NCBI GenBank assembly: GCA_947632335.1
Contig: CANROX010000013.1
Location: forward strand, 1-37,462
Origin: an uncultured Clostridia bacterium
Lineage (GTDB): Bacteria; Bacillota; Clostridia; Oscillospirales; Acutalibacteraceae
Direction of reading: 5' to 3'
DNA length: 37,462 nucleotides
Shown: piece by piece, positions 8,000 to 19,352 of the stretch
Layout of the letters: every line of letters begins with the position of its first letter
Numbering within the stretch: the first letter of the stretch is position 1
Position numbers and translations under genes: made by a program
Notes under the pieces: model-generated
Seen by the model: the letters and a program-made list of their open reading frames with translations, nothing else
The model's database searches: none
What the model was told of the DNA's origin: nothing

Positions 8000-10900
8000 T
8001 TAAGCGTCAGGATTAACTGTGCTGAAAGTTAGGAAATCTCCGGAATCTGATACAGCACTGTCCTTAATTGTAATCCACATTTCCTTGGCGTCATAGCCCT
8101 TGTAGTCCTGTGTCTGTGTAGAACCATTGTTACTGATAATTACGCAGTACTGACTGCCACTAGGAATTTTAAGTGTTATATCATACCAGCCGTCAGCACC
8201 CTTTGTAAGGGCTGTGCCCGGCCATACAGCATTTGGAATTACATCATAATCCACATCTGCGCCTGTTGCAGGGTCAATAGCCCAAGTCCAGAGGTATGGA
8301 GTCCATGTAAGTGCGCCGTCATGCTTAAAGTGAAGTGTTGTCTCGTAGTTATCCTCGTCATAGTAGAAAATAATGTACTGGTCTTTAAATGTGTAATTAA
8401 CTGTTGCAACTCTTTCCGTATCTGATACGGAGTTGCTTACATACTTGTAACCAATAATGTCGGCAGCCTCATATTCACCTGACTTACCTGCAACCACCTT
8501 ATACTGTCTGTCGGGAGCAATAACATCTAATGTCTTTTTATTTACATATCTGACAGTCAGTGTATGGAGGGTATCAAGGTCATCGTGGTTTGCCTTCTTC
8601 TGCACAAGGGTTGCGTCTGTAACATCAACCTTGCCGTCCATATTATAGTCAGCAATTTCTTCCTGCTCCGGTGTAAATTTCACAACATCGGCAACTCGTT
8701 TCTGAATAAGTGTTGCGTCCTTAATGGAAATTGTATCCCTGCCGGTAAGGGTCTTTTTAAGTGTAGGAGGAACATAAGATGTAAATTCGTATATAACTTC
8801 CTTGTCAGTATCTCCAAATACGCCTGTTGGTTCGCCAACAACCCTGCCAAGCTCATACTGATTTACAAGGGACTGGTCAACCTCTGTTATGTACTTAGTA
8901 CCCTTTGTTCCGTAGAGAACCTGCTTTGAGATAACCTTCTTTGTATCGGTGTTCATATTAATAACAGTTACCTTTGACCTATCAGATTTAATAGCACAGC
9001 TGTCAAATGTATTCTTTTCAACAAGTACCATTGCGGAAGATGCAGGTACATTTATAACCTTACCCTTTACCACATCAATAGCTGAAAGTCCTGCCTCTTC
9101 TGTGTTGGCAACAACAACCCATTGTGTATCGTCTGTAACCTTTGCATCAAAGTCAAGGCTTATATTTGCCGGTGCAGTATCACTATTCATAACAACTGCA
9201 ACCTTATTCCATTCACCCTTAACGGAATTGGATACTGTATAGGCAATTTGCGCAGTATCCTTTGTAAGACTTGAGTTAATTAAGTACTGGTTAGTACCAA
9301 CATTAATATCATCAGTTGTAAATGGTGAAAAAGCCTTACGAATATCCATCATTCCCTTGTAGTAGGAAACAAGGTCGGAATACTTTAAAACATCATTCCA
9401 GTCAATCATATTTTCTGCTGCAGGTGACTTGTAGGAGTTGTCATCTCCGTCCTTTGAACGGCCCATTTCTTCGCCGGCAAGGAAGAAGTGCATACCCTGC
9501 GAGGTAGCTGCAATAGTTTCTGCAAACTTGTTAATAGCAACCAAGTTGGAATCCTTAGCTCTAAATTGTACAGAATCACCGTTTATGGACATACCCAGCT
9601 TATCGTAGAGAGTGTTGTTGTCGTGACATGACATATAGTTTACACACTGTGCAGGGCTGTATGCTCTCCAGTTAGAGGCTGCACCAACCGTATTAGCCCT
9701 GATACCGTACTTAACGCCCTTTGAGTTACCTACAACATTATTCTGTACATAACCCTTTGCTCCCGGTGAGGAATAAGAACCTTTCATACTATCTCTGAAC
9801 TGGTCGTTAAACATAGCAATCCTGTGGTCAAGAACTGATGTTGAACCCTGGGAAGCCATCTTTACCGCATTGCCGTCGCAGTCAACTGCGTCAGCTGTTG
9901 TACCCATTGCCCAGCCTTCTCCGTACATAAGAATATCTTCGCTGATTGTGTCAAGGGACTTACGGATTGCGTTCATTGTGCCCACATCGTGAAGACCCAT
10001 AAGGTCAAAACGGAAACCGTCGATGTGGTATTCTTCTGCCCAATATTTTGTGGACTGAATCATAAAGTTACGATACATAGCTCTTTCAGAGGCTGTATCA
10101 TTACCACAACCTGAACCGCTGGAGAAAGCACCGGCAGCTGTTTTTCTGTAGTAGTAATCAGGAACACATGCCTGGAAAGAGGTGTCTGTGTTATATGTAT
10201 GGTTGTAAACAACATCCATAACAACGCCGATACCGGCTTTATGCAAAGCCTGAATCATTTCTTTACATTCTTTAATTCTTACATTACCGTTGTATGGGTC
10301 TGTTGAGTATGAGCCCTCGGGAACATTGTAGTTCATTGGGTCATAACCCCAGTTAAACTGGTCGTCAGCGCCGGCCTCGTCTACTGAACCATAGTCATAG
10401 AACGGATTAATCTGAACATATGTTATGCCTAATTCCTTGAGGTAGTCAATACAGGTAGCAATATCCCCCTCAGAGTTAAGGGTTGTTCCAGTTTCTGTAA
10501 ATGCCAAAAACTTACCTCTGTTCTTGTCAGAAACGCCGGAGTTCTTGTTATAGGAGAAGTCCTTAACATGGATTTCCCAAATAGATGCCTGAGACTGGTT
10601 AGGAGTCATAACATGCTTATCCTCTGCCCAGCCCTCCGGGTCTGTAGAATCCAGGTCGCATACCATTGAGCGCTTGCCGTTTACACCTGTTGCTACAGAA
10701 TAAACATCAGGAGTTTCCTTTGTAGTAACAGTAGATGTGGCAATACTCTTTGCAGTAATTGAATATGTATAGTATTCATTCTTGTGGTCGCCGTCAAGCT
10801 TAATTGAAAAGATACCAGTCTCTTCGTCCTTAGTCATTTCGTGTGAACCAAGGTTTTCCGCACCCTCTTCCTTGTCAGAGCCTGTTGCATAAAGGTTAAG

Positions 10901-11122
10901 AGTACATTTTGTTGCTGTTGGTGCCCACACCTTAAAGGTAGTAGCCTCCGGTGTATAAGTTGCACCAAGGTCGTTTCCGTCATAGCGGTACTGACTGTCA
11001 ATCTGGTGAGCCGCATCTTCATAGATATTTGTTGCAGCAGAAGATGAAACTGTGCCAACAGTAATAGCTGTGACCAAAATCATAGCAGTAAGAACCACTG
11101 ACATAATTCTTTTTAATTTCAT
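8000..11122 (-). CDS. Secreted pullulanase (GH13) with dockerin and C-terminal starch-binding module
   Basis: An extracellular type I pullulanase that cleaves alpha-1,6 branches of starch and pullulan. In order: signal peptide (1-30, ending SSSAA), CBM48-like N domain (about 45-125), and GH13 barrel (about 180-600) with YNHTY, nucleophile D373 in GFRFDLMG, acid/base E402 in MYGEGW and stabiliser D501 in SCHDN. FNWGYDP marks pullulanases. Then come a MucBP-like segment (715-785), a dockerin (about 790-848), a second MucBP-like segment (852-920) and a CBM26-like module (925-1035) rich in Trp/Tyr. The second dockerin repeat is canonical (D825, N827, D829, D833, D836 with DATLVQKK); the first keeps only DATLIQKR. 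Start: AAGGAGG 6 nt before ATG. It follows the anchored pullulanase by 35 bp, so it is probably co-transcribed. Confidence 0.93.
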   Translation of the reverse strand: MKLKRIMSVVLTAMILVTAITVGTVSSSAATNIYEDAAHQIDSQYRYDGNDLGATYTPEATTFKVWAPTATKCTLNLYATGSDKEEGAENLGSHEMTKDEETGIFSIKLDGDHKNEYYTYSITAKSIATSTVTTKETPDVYSVATGVNGKRSMVCDLDSTDPEGWAEDKHVMTPNQSQASIWEIHVKDFSYNKNSGVSDKNRGKFLAFTETGTTLNSEGDIATCIDYLKELGITYVQINPFYDYGSVDEAGADDQFNWGYDPMNYNVPEGSYSTDPYNGNVRIKECKEMIQALHKAGIGVVMDVVYNHTYNTDTSFQACVPDYYYRKTAAGAFSSGSGCGNDTASERAMYRNFMIQSTKYWAEEYHIDGFRFDLMGLHDVGTMNAIRKSLDTISEDILMYGEGWAMGTTADAVDCDGNAVKMASQGSTSVLDHRIAMFNDQFRDSMKGSYSSPGAKGYVQNNVVGNSKGVKYGIRANTVGAASNWRAYSPAQCVNYMSCHDNNTLYDKLGMSINGDSVQFRAKDSNLVAINKFAETIAATSQGMHFFLAGEEMGRSKDGDDNSYKSPAAENMIDWNDVLKYSDLVSYYKGMMDIRKAFSPFTTDDINVGTNQYLINSSLTKDTAQIAYTVSNSVKGEWNKVAVVMNSDTAPANISLDFDAKVTDDTQWVVVANTEEAGLSAIDVVKGKVINVPASSAMVLVEKNTFDSCAIKSDRSKVTVINMNTDTKKVISKQVLYGTKGTKYITEVDQSLVNQYELGRVVGEPTGVFGDTDKEVIYEFTSYVPPTLKKTLTGRDTISIKDATLIQKRVADVVKFTPEQEEIADYNMDGKVDVTDATLVQKKANHDDLDTLHTLTVRYVNKKTLDVIAPDRQYKVVAGKSGEYEAADIIGYKYVSNSVSDTERVATVNYTFKDQYIIFYYDEDNYETTLHFKHDGALTWTPYLWTWAIDPATGADVDYDVIPNAVWPGTALTKGADGWYDITLKIPSGSQYCVIISNNGSTQTQDYKGYDAKEMWITIKDSAVSDSGDFLTFSTVNPDA

Positions 11123-11157
11123 AAAGTGCCTCCTTAAAATAATTCTTAAAAAGAATA

Positions 11158-14022
11158 TTACTTCCGAATTTGAATTTCCCTCTCCCTCCTCTTCCTAATG
11201 GAAGACTTAGTTTTAAGGGTTATACCTGCTCCGGCAAGAAGTGCTGCCGCAACAAGTATTATAGTAACAACAACAGCTTTTGTACTGTTGTCATTTAACT
11301 GATAATTAAAAATTACATTTTGTTGTATTTTTGTGTATTTTCCGCTTTTATTCTTGGGGGTGGAGGTAAGGGTTAGGTTTTCATACTCCTTTTCCTTTGC
11401 AGAATATTTTTCGCCTTTTTTCCCCTCAAGCACCTTTATATCCATTATGTTTCCGTCAGAGTCCATATAAATCACATTGACCTGACAGATTTTAGGTTTA
11501 TCTTTGGTATATTTATAGGTGACAACCTTTTCCTCCGGAGTGAAAAGTCCTGCCCCGTTTTCGGGCAAACTGTCTGTATCAAGTACATATCCCTTGACCG
11601 CAGGGATTTCTGTAGTGAAGTACTGTTGTCCTGCCTGGTTTGTCAGCACCTTGCTTGGTGCAATCTCTTTATCCGTAGCGGAGTCCACAAATCTAATTGT
11701 TACAGAGCCGTATGCCCCTGTATACTCCTTAACTGTAAAGGTGGCATGCTGGTTTTCCTCACTAAAAGTACCCTTTGAATTTTCTTTTTCCAAGATGCTG
11801 AATTTTCTCAACACCTCGTTGCCGGGCGTAATATCAAACTTTTCTCCGATTTTGCCCTCAACAACCTCTGTCATAACTGTTTCGCCGGTACTTTCGTCAA
11901 TATAGTTTACAACTACTGCTCCCGTATCGGTTTTGCAGTTTTTATCAAAACTCTCTTTATCAACAAGGATAACCGCCGAGCTGGGCTTAACCTCTACTTC
12001 ATCACTAACCGTACCAAGGTTTCTAAGTCCCGCTGTTTCTTCATTTGCAACTATAACCCACTTGTCGGGTAAATTTTTACCCTCAATTCTGACTTTTTGA
12101 CTCTCTTCATTATTACCGTTAAGAATTACAGCACCCTTTTTAAATGTGTCCCCCTCAAGACCATCTACTGTATAAGCTACAATGCCCTTTGAGGTGTCCC
12201 CAAAATATTCAAGATTTTGTGCTGTGTCTGCCTGTGGGTTACGCAGGGCCTTAAATTTGCTGTGGAATTTTATCATTCCCTTATAGTAATCAACCACATC
12301 ACTGTAGTTGTCAACACTTTCCCAGTCAATCATATTAAGGGTGGCAGAAGATTTATAGGAATTTTCATCTCCGTCCTTACTTCGGCAAAATTCCTCACCT
12401 GCAAGGAAAAATGTTATGCCCTGGGCACAGAAAATCGCCGCCGAATTAAGTTTGGTCATTGCAACCAAATCTGCATATCTCTTTCTGAAGTTTTTTTCCT
12501 CAGGATAAATTGAGCTTACAAGTTTGTCGTAAAGGGTGTAGTTATCATGACAGCTTGAGTAGTTGACTGTCTGGGTAGGAGCCTTTGCCCAACCCAGCTT
12601 ACTTTGACCCTCAATGCCTGTCATAAGGTTGCCTGTACTCTTGCCCTTTGCAAGAAATCCCTTGTCTGTGGGATTAAATGTATTACCTTTAAGAGCGTCC
12701 CTTATTGTGTCGTCAAATGCCCCTATCCTGCTGTCCAGTTCAGACATATTATCCTGTGTGGCAAGAATCGTGTCCGGGTCACAGTTAGTGTCAAGACTCC
12801 ACGCCTCCCCATACATCAGAATTTCAGGATTAATCTCATCAAGCATACTTCTGATTTGATTCATAGTTTCACAATCGTGAAGACCCATAAGGTCAAACCT
12901 AAATCCGTCAATATGATATTCCTCAGTCCAATATTTAACTGAATCTATCATAAACTTTCGGAACATTTTATGCTCGGAGGCTGTGTCGTTGCTACAGCCG
13001 GAGCCGTTGGAAAATGTACCGTCACTGTTCATTCTGTAATAATAATTGGGAACAGTTCTGTTAAAGTAGCTGTCCTCTCCTGTATAAGTGTGGTTATAAA
13101 CCACATCCATAACAACGCCAATACCAGCCTTGTGTAGGGCCTGTATCATCTGCTTACATTCCTTAATACGGACGTTGCCGTCATAGGGGTCCGAGGAGAA
13201 TGAACCCTCCGGAACATTGTAGTTTACAGGGTCATAACCCCAGTTAAACTGGTCGTCCTTTCCTGTTTCGTCAACAGAACCAAAGTCATAAAAGGGGTTA
13301 ATCTGAACATAGTTTACACCAAGTTCCTTTAGATAGGAGATACAGGTTGAATTATTTCCCGGAATGCCGTTGACAGTAGTACCATCCTCGGTAAATGCAA
13401 GAAATTTACCTCTGTTTGCCTTGCTTACTCCGGAATTTTCATTGTAGGAAAAATCCTTAACCTGAACTTCCCAAATAACAGCGTCTGTCTGGTTTTTCAC
13501 TGTTTTGTGGGTATCATTTTCCCAGCCTTGGGGATTGGTGGAGGATAAATCTACAATCATACCACGCTTGCCGTTTGCACCGCAGGCTTTGGCGTAAATA
13601 TCAACAACCTCGTGGGTTTCACCATTATTTGTAACCATATAGGTGTAGTACTTATTCTTTAAATCTCCCTTGATTTTTACAGACCAAATACCGCTGGATT
13701 TTTCAAAAGAAAGGGATTGCTCCTTAAAGTAGCCGTCCTTACTCTCCTTTTCTGAACCGTGTTGGTAAAGCCTTACCTTAACATCGCTGGCTGTAGGCGA
13801 CCATAGTTTAAAGGTTGTGCTTTCCTTAGTCCATACAGCGCCAAGGTCGTCACCATCATAGATAGTCCTGTCTAATTTTTTTGCATAAGAAACAAAATCA
13901 GTAATTTTATTGTCTGTTTTCTTTGATTTTTCATTGGTTTTCTTTGCACTAATATCCACAGCAGCCATTCCAATCAAAAAAATTAATATTAGAAAGACGG
14001 AAATCAATCTCTTAAAAGACAT
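11158..14022 (-). CDS. Membrane-anchored extracellular pullulanase (GH13) with MucBP-like repeats
   Basis: A cell-surface debranching enzyme, highly similar to the neighbouring dockerin pullulanase across the catalytic part. The start at 14022 has GAGG 6 nt upstream; the frame is open back to 14076 without a good ribosome site. Layout (954 residues): signal peptide (1-26), CBM48-like domain (about 55-130), and GH13 barrel (about 180-590) with FNWGYDP, nucleophile D376, acid/base E405 and D493 in SCHDN. Three MucBP-like repeats follow (about 700-766, 772-838, 845-907), then a transmembrane helix (914-936) and a basic tail (KRRERE). There is no LPXTG motif, so the helix itself is the anchor. 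It lacks a dockerin and CBM26. The two genes look like a tandem duplication that diverged in attachment mode. Confidence 0.92.
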   Translation of the reverse strand: MSFKRLISVFLILIFLIGMAAVDISAKKTNEKSKKTDNKITDFVSYAKKLDRTIYDGDDLGAVWTKESTTFKLWSPTASDVKVRLYQHGSEKESKDGYFKEQSLSFEKSSGIWSVKIKGDLKNKYYTYMVTNNGETHEVVDIYAKACGANGKRGMIVDLSSTNPQGWENDTHKTVKNQTDAVIWEVQVKDFSYNENSGVSKANRGKFLAFTEDGTTVNGIPGNNSTCISYLKELGVNYVQINPFYDFGSVDETGKDDQFNWGYDPVNYNVPEGSFSSDPYDGNVRIKECKQMIQALHKAGIGVVMDVVYNHTYTGEDSYFNRTVPNYYYRMNSDGTFSNGSGCSNDTASEHKMFRKFMIDSVKYWTEEYHIDGFRFDLMGLHDCETMNQIRSMLDEINPEILMYGEAWSLDTNCDPDTILATQDNMSELDSRIGAFDDTIRDALKGNTFNPTDKGFLAKGKSTGNLMTGIEGQSKLGWAKAPTQTVNYSSCHDNYTLYDKLVSSIYPEEKNFRKRYADLVAMTKLNSAAIFCAQGITFFLAGEEFCRSKDGDENSYKSSATLNMIDWESVDNYSDVVDYYKGMIKFHSKFKALRNPQADTAQNLEYFGDTSKGIVAYTVDGLEGDTFKKGAVILNGNNEESQKVRIEGKNLPDKWVIVANEETAGLRNLGTVSDEVEVKPSSAVILVDKESFDKNCKTDTGAVVVNYIDESTGETVMTEVVEGKIGEKFDITPGNEVLRKFSILEKENSKGTFSEENQHATFTVKEYTGAYGSVTIRFVDSATDKEIAPSKVLTNQAGQQYFTTEIPAVKGYVLDTDSLPENGAGLFTPEEKVVTYKYTKDKPKICQVNVIYMDSDGNIMDIKVLEGKKGEKYSAKEKEYENLTLTSTPKNKSGKYTKIQQNVIFNYQLNDNSTKAVVVTIILVAAALLAGAGITLKTKSSIRKRREREIQIRK

Positions 14023-14040
14023 ATGAAACCTCGTTTCTAT

Positions 14041-14064
14041 TATGTAAGCAGTTATGTAAGCAGT
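14041..14064. repeat. Tandem 12-bp repeat in front of the pullulanase operon
   Basis: TATGTAAGCAGT occurs twice, back to back with no mismatch, 19-42 bp upstream of the anchored pullulanase start. Each copy contains TGTAAGCAGT, which partly resembles a CcpA cre site (TGWAANCGNTNWCA; about 11 of 14 positions in one copy). No good -35/-10 pair is visible here. A CACCCGGTG near-palindrome lies at 14124-14132. These look like regulator binding sites. Confidence 0.55.
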
Positions 14065-14198
14065 GTGTATGCACATTTCGGAAAATATATATCTTTAAAG
14101 CACAAAATTTTGATATACATTTTCACCCGGTGCACACACTTATATATTTAAGTTTATTTTACCAAAAATCCATATATTATTATTTCTTTTTTAGAAAT

Positions 14199-14220
14199 AA
14201 ACCGCCTATTAAGGCGGTTT
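14199..14220 (-). terminator. Terminator of eno
   Basis: An 8-bp stem (AAACCGCC, loop TATTAA, GGCGGTTT) lies 80 bp downstream of the eno stop. The minus-strand tail ATTTCTAAAAAAG is only weakly U-rich; on the plus strand the stem runs into TTTT. Confidence 0.65.
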
Positions 14221-14300
14221 TAAGTGTAGAAAAAACAATATAAAATATAGTCAATTTGACAGTATATTTATTTTCCTTGTTAATAATTTATTCACATTAC

Positions 14301-15596
<1,296 letters not shown>

Positions 15597-15617
15597 AGTA
15601 TTATACATTAATATTTA

Positions 15618-16703
15618 TCAGTCAAGGTAATCCTTTAGAATTTTACTCCTTGAGGGGTGTCGCAACTTACGCAGAGCCTTAGCCTCAATCTGGCGTATTC
15701 TTTCTCTTGTGACATTAAATTCCTTACCAACTTCTTCAAGAGTTCTGCTCCTGCCGTCCTCAAGTCCGAAACGAAGTCTAAGCACCTTTTCTTCCCTTGG
15801 GGTAAGGGTATCAAGAACTTCGTTTAGCTGTTCACGGAGCAGTGTGTGTGAGGCAGCGTCAGCAGGTGCAGGGGCGTCGTCATCGGGAATAAAGTCCCCA
15901 AGGTGGGAATCTTCCTCTTCACCGATTGGTGTTTCAAGAGAAACAGGTTCCTGGGCAACCCTCATAATATCCCTTACCTTATCAACAGGCATATCTATCT
16001 CCAAAGCAATTTCATCAGCCGTAGGTTCGTGGCCGTTTTGGTGGAGCAGTTGGCTTGAAATTTTCTTAACCTTGTTAATAGTTTCAACCATATGAACAGG
16101 AATACGGATTGTTCTGCCCTGGTCAGCAATAGCCCTTGTAATAGCCTGCCTAATCCACCATGTTGCATAGGTGGAGAACTTAAAGCCCTTTGTGTAGTCA
16201 AACTTATCTACAGCCTTTAAAAGACCCAGATTTCCCTCCTGAATAAGGTCAAGAAAAAGCATTCCCCTGCCTAAATATCTCTTGGCAATAGAAACAACAA
16301 GTCGAAGGTTTGCCTGGCAAAGACGCTTTTTTGCCTCGGAATCTCCCTCTGTAATCTTAATAGCAAGGTCAATTTCCTCCTCCGGGGAAAGCAGAGGAAC
16401 TCTGCCTATCTCTTTAAGGTAAACCTTAACAGGGTCGTCAATAGCCACCTTTTCGCCGGAAATGTCACTAAATTTTGAAGATTTTTCCGCCACAAGTGCA
16501 ATATCGGAAATATCCACATCATTATCCTCAATGATTTCCACGCCGGAGCTTTCAAGGGCGTCATACAGCTTTTCAAGCTGTTCCGGTGTAAATTCAATTT
16601 CACCAATAGCGTCAAGTATGTCCTGGTTAGAGAGTTTGCCTTTAACCTTGCCCTGTTCCATAATTTCCTTAATTATCTGTTTCTTATCAACCTGTCCACT
16701 CAT
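15618..16703 (-). CDS. rpoD: Primary RNA polymerase sigma factor RpoD/SigA
   Basis: The housekeeping sigma-70 factor. The 361-residue protein has a shortened region 1.1 (residues 1-75), then region 1.2 ([21 protein letters not shown]), region 2 with [12 protein letters not shown] and [18 protein letters not shown], region 3, and region 4 with the helix-turn-helix [19 protein letters not shown]. The length and the dnaG-rpoD linkage match the Firmicutes sigma-A type and exclude an alternative sigma. AGGAGA lies 6 nt before the ATG, inside the 10-bp gap after dnaG, so the pair forms one operon. Its -35/-10 preferences agree with the TTGACA/TATAAT promoters found elsewhere in the window. Confidence 0.97.
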   Translation of the reverse strand: MSGQVDKKQIIKEIMEQGKVKGKLSNQDILDAIGEIEFTPEQLEKLYDALESSGVEIIEDNDVDISDIALVAEKSSKFSDISGEKVAIDDPVKVYLKEIGRVPLLSPEEEIDLAIKITEGDSEAKKRLCQANLRLVVSIAKRYLGRGMLFLDLIQEGNLGLLKAVDKFDYTKGFKFSTYATWWIRQAITRAIADQGRTIRIPVHMVETINKVKKISSQLLHQNGHEPTADEIALEIDMPVDKVRDIMRVAQEPVSLETPIGEEEDSHLGDFIPDDDAPAPADAASHTLLREQLNEVLDTLTPREEKVLRLRFGLEDGRSRTLEEVGKEFNVTRERIRQIEAKALRKLRHPSRSKILKDYLD

Positions 16704-16713
16704 AATAAATCTC

Positions 16714-18480
16714 CTATTCTCTGCGCTCTCTCTGTTTTTTTATAAATTCCCTCATCTCTTCAGGAGTCAGGGATTTAAAATCTTCCTTGTTCACTTTATT
16801 CTTCTCTTGAAGAATTATTTTTATATATTCATCAACAAGCTCCTTGCTTACCTTTGCAGTAATAGTCCTGTGAGCTATACCGTAAATTTTTGAAATCTCA
16901 TCTTGGGTAAAATCCTCACCTGCTGATGTAAGTGGCTCATAGCCTCTCTCTATTCTATCCATTATGTAACCATACAACTTCATATTAAAATCTGTTACAA
17001 ACGACTTTTCAGTTATTTTATCATACACATATGAAGCAATATCCGGGTGATTAATAACAAGGGAAATCAGCATTTCCTCCGCATTGGTGGCCTTGGGCTC
17101 CGACCTGTGCTGGGGATTAATCTTATCGTCCCTGCCGGAGAGGTCAGCATACATCTGCCTTTGTATTTTTTTCTCTTGATTTCTCTCATTCTTCCTTCTG
17201 AAACTTCTCAAAGATGAAAGTATCGACTCTTTCTGAACGCCTGTTTCATCAGCAAGTTTTGAGGCATAAATCTGCTGTTCAATATCATCTTCAAGGCTTG
17301 AAAGTGACTTTATCGCCTCATTAAGGTACCGTACTCTCTGGTCTGCAACCTTCATATTATACTTTGATTTTATTTTGTTAAGACGGTACTCAACATCATT
17401 CTTGCTGTCTTTCACCAAGTTATAAAAGGCAGCCCCACCGTTACTTCCCTGTTTGCGGATAAACTCGTCCGGGTCTTTACCCTGTGGAACTGTGAGAATC
17501 CTTATGTTCAGTCCTGCCTTTCGCAAAATGTCAATAGCCCTTTGTGTAGCCTTTTGCCCTGCCTCATCAGCGTCATAACAGATAATCACATCATCGGCAA
17601 ATCGTTTCATCAGTACAGCCTGTTCGGAAGTGAGGGCTGTGCCAAGGGTAGCAACCGCATTTTCAAAACCTGCCTGGTTTACGGCAATAACATCCATATA
17701 ACCCTCGCATAGTATAAGGGTTCTGTCAGTAGTTTTCTTAGCGTTGTTAAGTGAAAATAAATTACCACTCTTCTTAAAAACAGGGGTATCACTGGTATTA
17801 AGGTACTTTGGCTTTTGGTCAGTCATAATTCGACCGCCAAAGGCAATTACATTACCTCTTACATCAATAATCGGAAACATAACCCTGTTGTAAAATCTGT
17901 CGTTAGTTCCCTTTCCGCTTTTGTTTTTGTAAACCAAGTTTGCCTGCACAAGTTCATTTTCCCTATAACCCTTGTCCCTTAAAAAGTTGGAAAGGGCAAA
18001 CCTGTTGTCCGGTGCAAAGCCAAGACCAAAATGCCTTATGGTTTTGTCTGTAAGTCCACGGCTGTAAAGGTATTCAAGACCGGCCCTGCCCTCATTACTG
18101 TAAAGGACATTGTGAAAAAATCTTGCGGCACTGCGGTTGGCCTCATATATCCTTTTTCTCAACTGCATCATAGAGTCGTCATAGTTGTTTTCCGGCATAC
18201 TAAGGCCCGCCCTCTGTGCCAAAAAGCGTACCGCCTCAATATAATCCAGATTTTCAATTTTCATTATAAAGGTAATAACGTCACCGCCTGCACCACAGCC
18301 AAAACAGTAAAAGGAGTTGTTCTCTGTATAAATGTTGAAAGAGGGCGTTTTCTCACCATGAAAAGGACATAACCCTACCATATTTCTTCCGCGGCGCTTT
18401 AGGCTCATATATGTTGACGCCACTTCTGTAAGGTCGCTCCTCATTTTTATTTCCTGCAAAAAATCTTCAGGTAATGGCAA
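16714..18480 (-). CDS. dnaG: DNA primase DnaG
   Basis: Makes RNA primers at the replication fork. The 588-residue protein has an N-terminal CHC2 zinc-binding domain (C38, H41, C59, C62), a TOPRIM catalytic core with E259 in CEGYMD and D303/D305 in CYDADEAG, and a C-terminal helicase-interacting region that is divergent, as usual. The start is TTG at 18480, supported by AAAGGGG 7 nt upstream and by the typical opening [16 protein letters not shown]; the next in-frame ATG (residue 13) would remove part of this conserved start. It precedes rpoD by 10 bp. The 188 bp upstream (18481-18668) are A/T-rich; TATAAT occurs there but without a convincing -35. Confidence 0.96.
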   Translation of the reverse strand: MPLPEDFLQEIKMRSDLTEVASTYMSLKRRGRNMVGLCPFHGEKTPSFNIYTENNSFYCFGCGAGGDVITFIMKIENLDYIEAVRFLAQRAGLSMPENNYDDSMMQLRKRIYEANRSAARFFHNVLYSNEGRAGLEYLYSRGLTDKTIRHFGLGFAPDNRFALSNFLRDKGYRENELVQANLVYKNKSGKGTNDRFYNRVMFPIIDVRGNVIAFGGRIMTDQKPKYLNTSDTPVFKKSGNLFSLNNAKKTTDRTLILCEGYMDVIAVNQAGFENAVATLGTALTSEQAVLMKRFADDVIICYDADEAGQKATQRAIDILRKAGLNIRILTVPQGKDPDEFIRKQGSNGGAAFYNLVKDSKNDVEYRLNKIKSKYNMKVADQRVRYLNEAIKSLSSLEDDIEQQIYASKLADETGVQKESILSSLRSFRRKNERNQEKKIQRQMYADLSGRDDKINPQHRSEPKATNAEEMLISLVINHPDIASYVYDKITEKSFVTDFNMKLYGYIMDRIERGYEPLTSAGEDFTQDEISKIYGIAHRTITAKVSKELVDEYIKIILQEKNKVNKEDFKSLTPEEMREFIKKQRERRE

Positions 18481-18668
18481 GTGAACACCCCTTTCCTATT
18501 AAAAACACAATATTAATCAATATATCCAAAAACTACTCATTATTATATACGACAAAAATAAAACAATTCCTTTATTTTTTTAAAAAACTTTTAAAAATAA
18601 ATGAAATTCTTTGTTTTATTTTATTTACTTTAGAAATTTCTTACCAAAACAGGGATATAAATGTTTCC

Positions 18669-19292
18669 TCACACCTTGTAAAAGTCCTCTTTAATTACCT
18701 GTGTCTCTAACTGTCCGTTAGTGGCGTCAGCAACTTTCTTATTAAAAAATCCCAAATTTGAAACAGGGATATGAAAAGTGATTACAACATTTTCCAAAAA
18801 ATCAGTATTGTCAATAATGCCCTTACATTCTGAAATAAGTCCGGACAGCTTGCCGTAACGGTCGTAGCTCATAGTAATTCTACAGCAAAAGCACTTTTCC
18901 ATTCTTATAATTTTGGCACTTTCAAGGGCCATTGACGCCCCTTTGCTATAGGCTCTTACCAGTCCGCCTGCACCCAGCATAATGCCGCCAAAATACCTGG
19001 TTACCACAATAACAGTATTTACAACATTATTCTTATTCAGAACATCAAGAACAGGCACTCCTGCCGTTCCCTGTGGCTCACCGTCGTCGGAATATCTCTT
19101 AATAAAATCATCTTTTAGGCTGTATGCATATACATTGTGGGTAGCGTCGTAGTGCTTTTTTCGTTTTTCGTTAATAAAGTCTATAGCCTCCTGCTCACAT
19201 TTTATAGGTTTGCAGTAGCCTATAAAACGGCTGTGCTTTTCCACAAACTCATCCTGATTTTCTTTTTCCGTTGTATAGTAAAAATCTTCCAT
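18669..19292 (-). CDS. YigZ/IMPACT family protein (UPF0029)
   Basis: A conserved protein of the YigZ/IMPACT family, whose biochemical role in bacteria is not settled. The 207-residue protein shows the family signatures KKHYDATHNVYAY, SDDGEPQGTAGVPVL, and VVVTRYFGGIMLGAGGLVRAYSKGAS in the N-terminal domain, followed by the smaller C-terminal ferredoxin-like domain. I start it at 19292, where AGGGGT sits 6-7 nt upstream. The longer open frame to 19343 would run through the rpmE terminator and adds no family similarity. It is directly downstream of rpmE and could be reached by read-through. Confidence 0.9.
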   Translation of the reverse strand: MEDFYYTTEKENQDEFVEKHSRFIGYCKPIKCEQEAIDFINEKRKKHYDATHNVYAYSLKDDFIKRYSDDGEPQGTAGVPVLDVLNKNNVVNTVIVVTRYFGGIMLGAGGLVRAYSKGASMALESAKIIRMEKCFCCRITMSYDRYGKLSGLISECKGIIDNTDFLENVVITFHIPVSNLGFFNKKVADATNGQLETQVIKEDFYKV

Positions 19293-19308
19293 TATAATAC
19301 CCCTGTAT

Positions 19309-19336
19309 AAAAAAACGGCGGTACATATGTACCGCC
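19309..19336 (-). terminator. Terminator of rpmE
   Basis: A perfect 20-bp palindrome (GGCGGTACAT / ATGTACCGCC, 19317-19336) is followed on the minus strand by G-free TTTTTTT after one C/G position (19309-19315). It begins 16 bp after the rpmE stop and is a textbook intrinsic terminator. Confidence 0.9.
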
Positions 19337-19352
19337 TCAACAATTACGCCAA

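Noticed and set aside
14023..14076. Upstream start of the anchored pullulanase
   Set aside because: It would place 18 non-signal residues before a clear signal peptide, and the DNA there is the tandem repeat region; the internal ATG has a ribosome site.
19293..19343. Longer YigZ-family protein
   Set aside because: The extra codons run through the rpmE terminator palindrome and lack family similarity.
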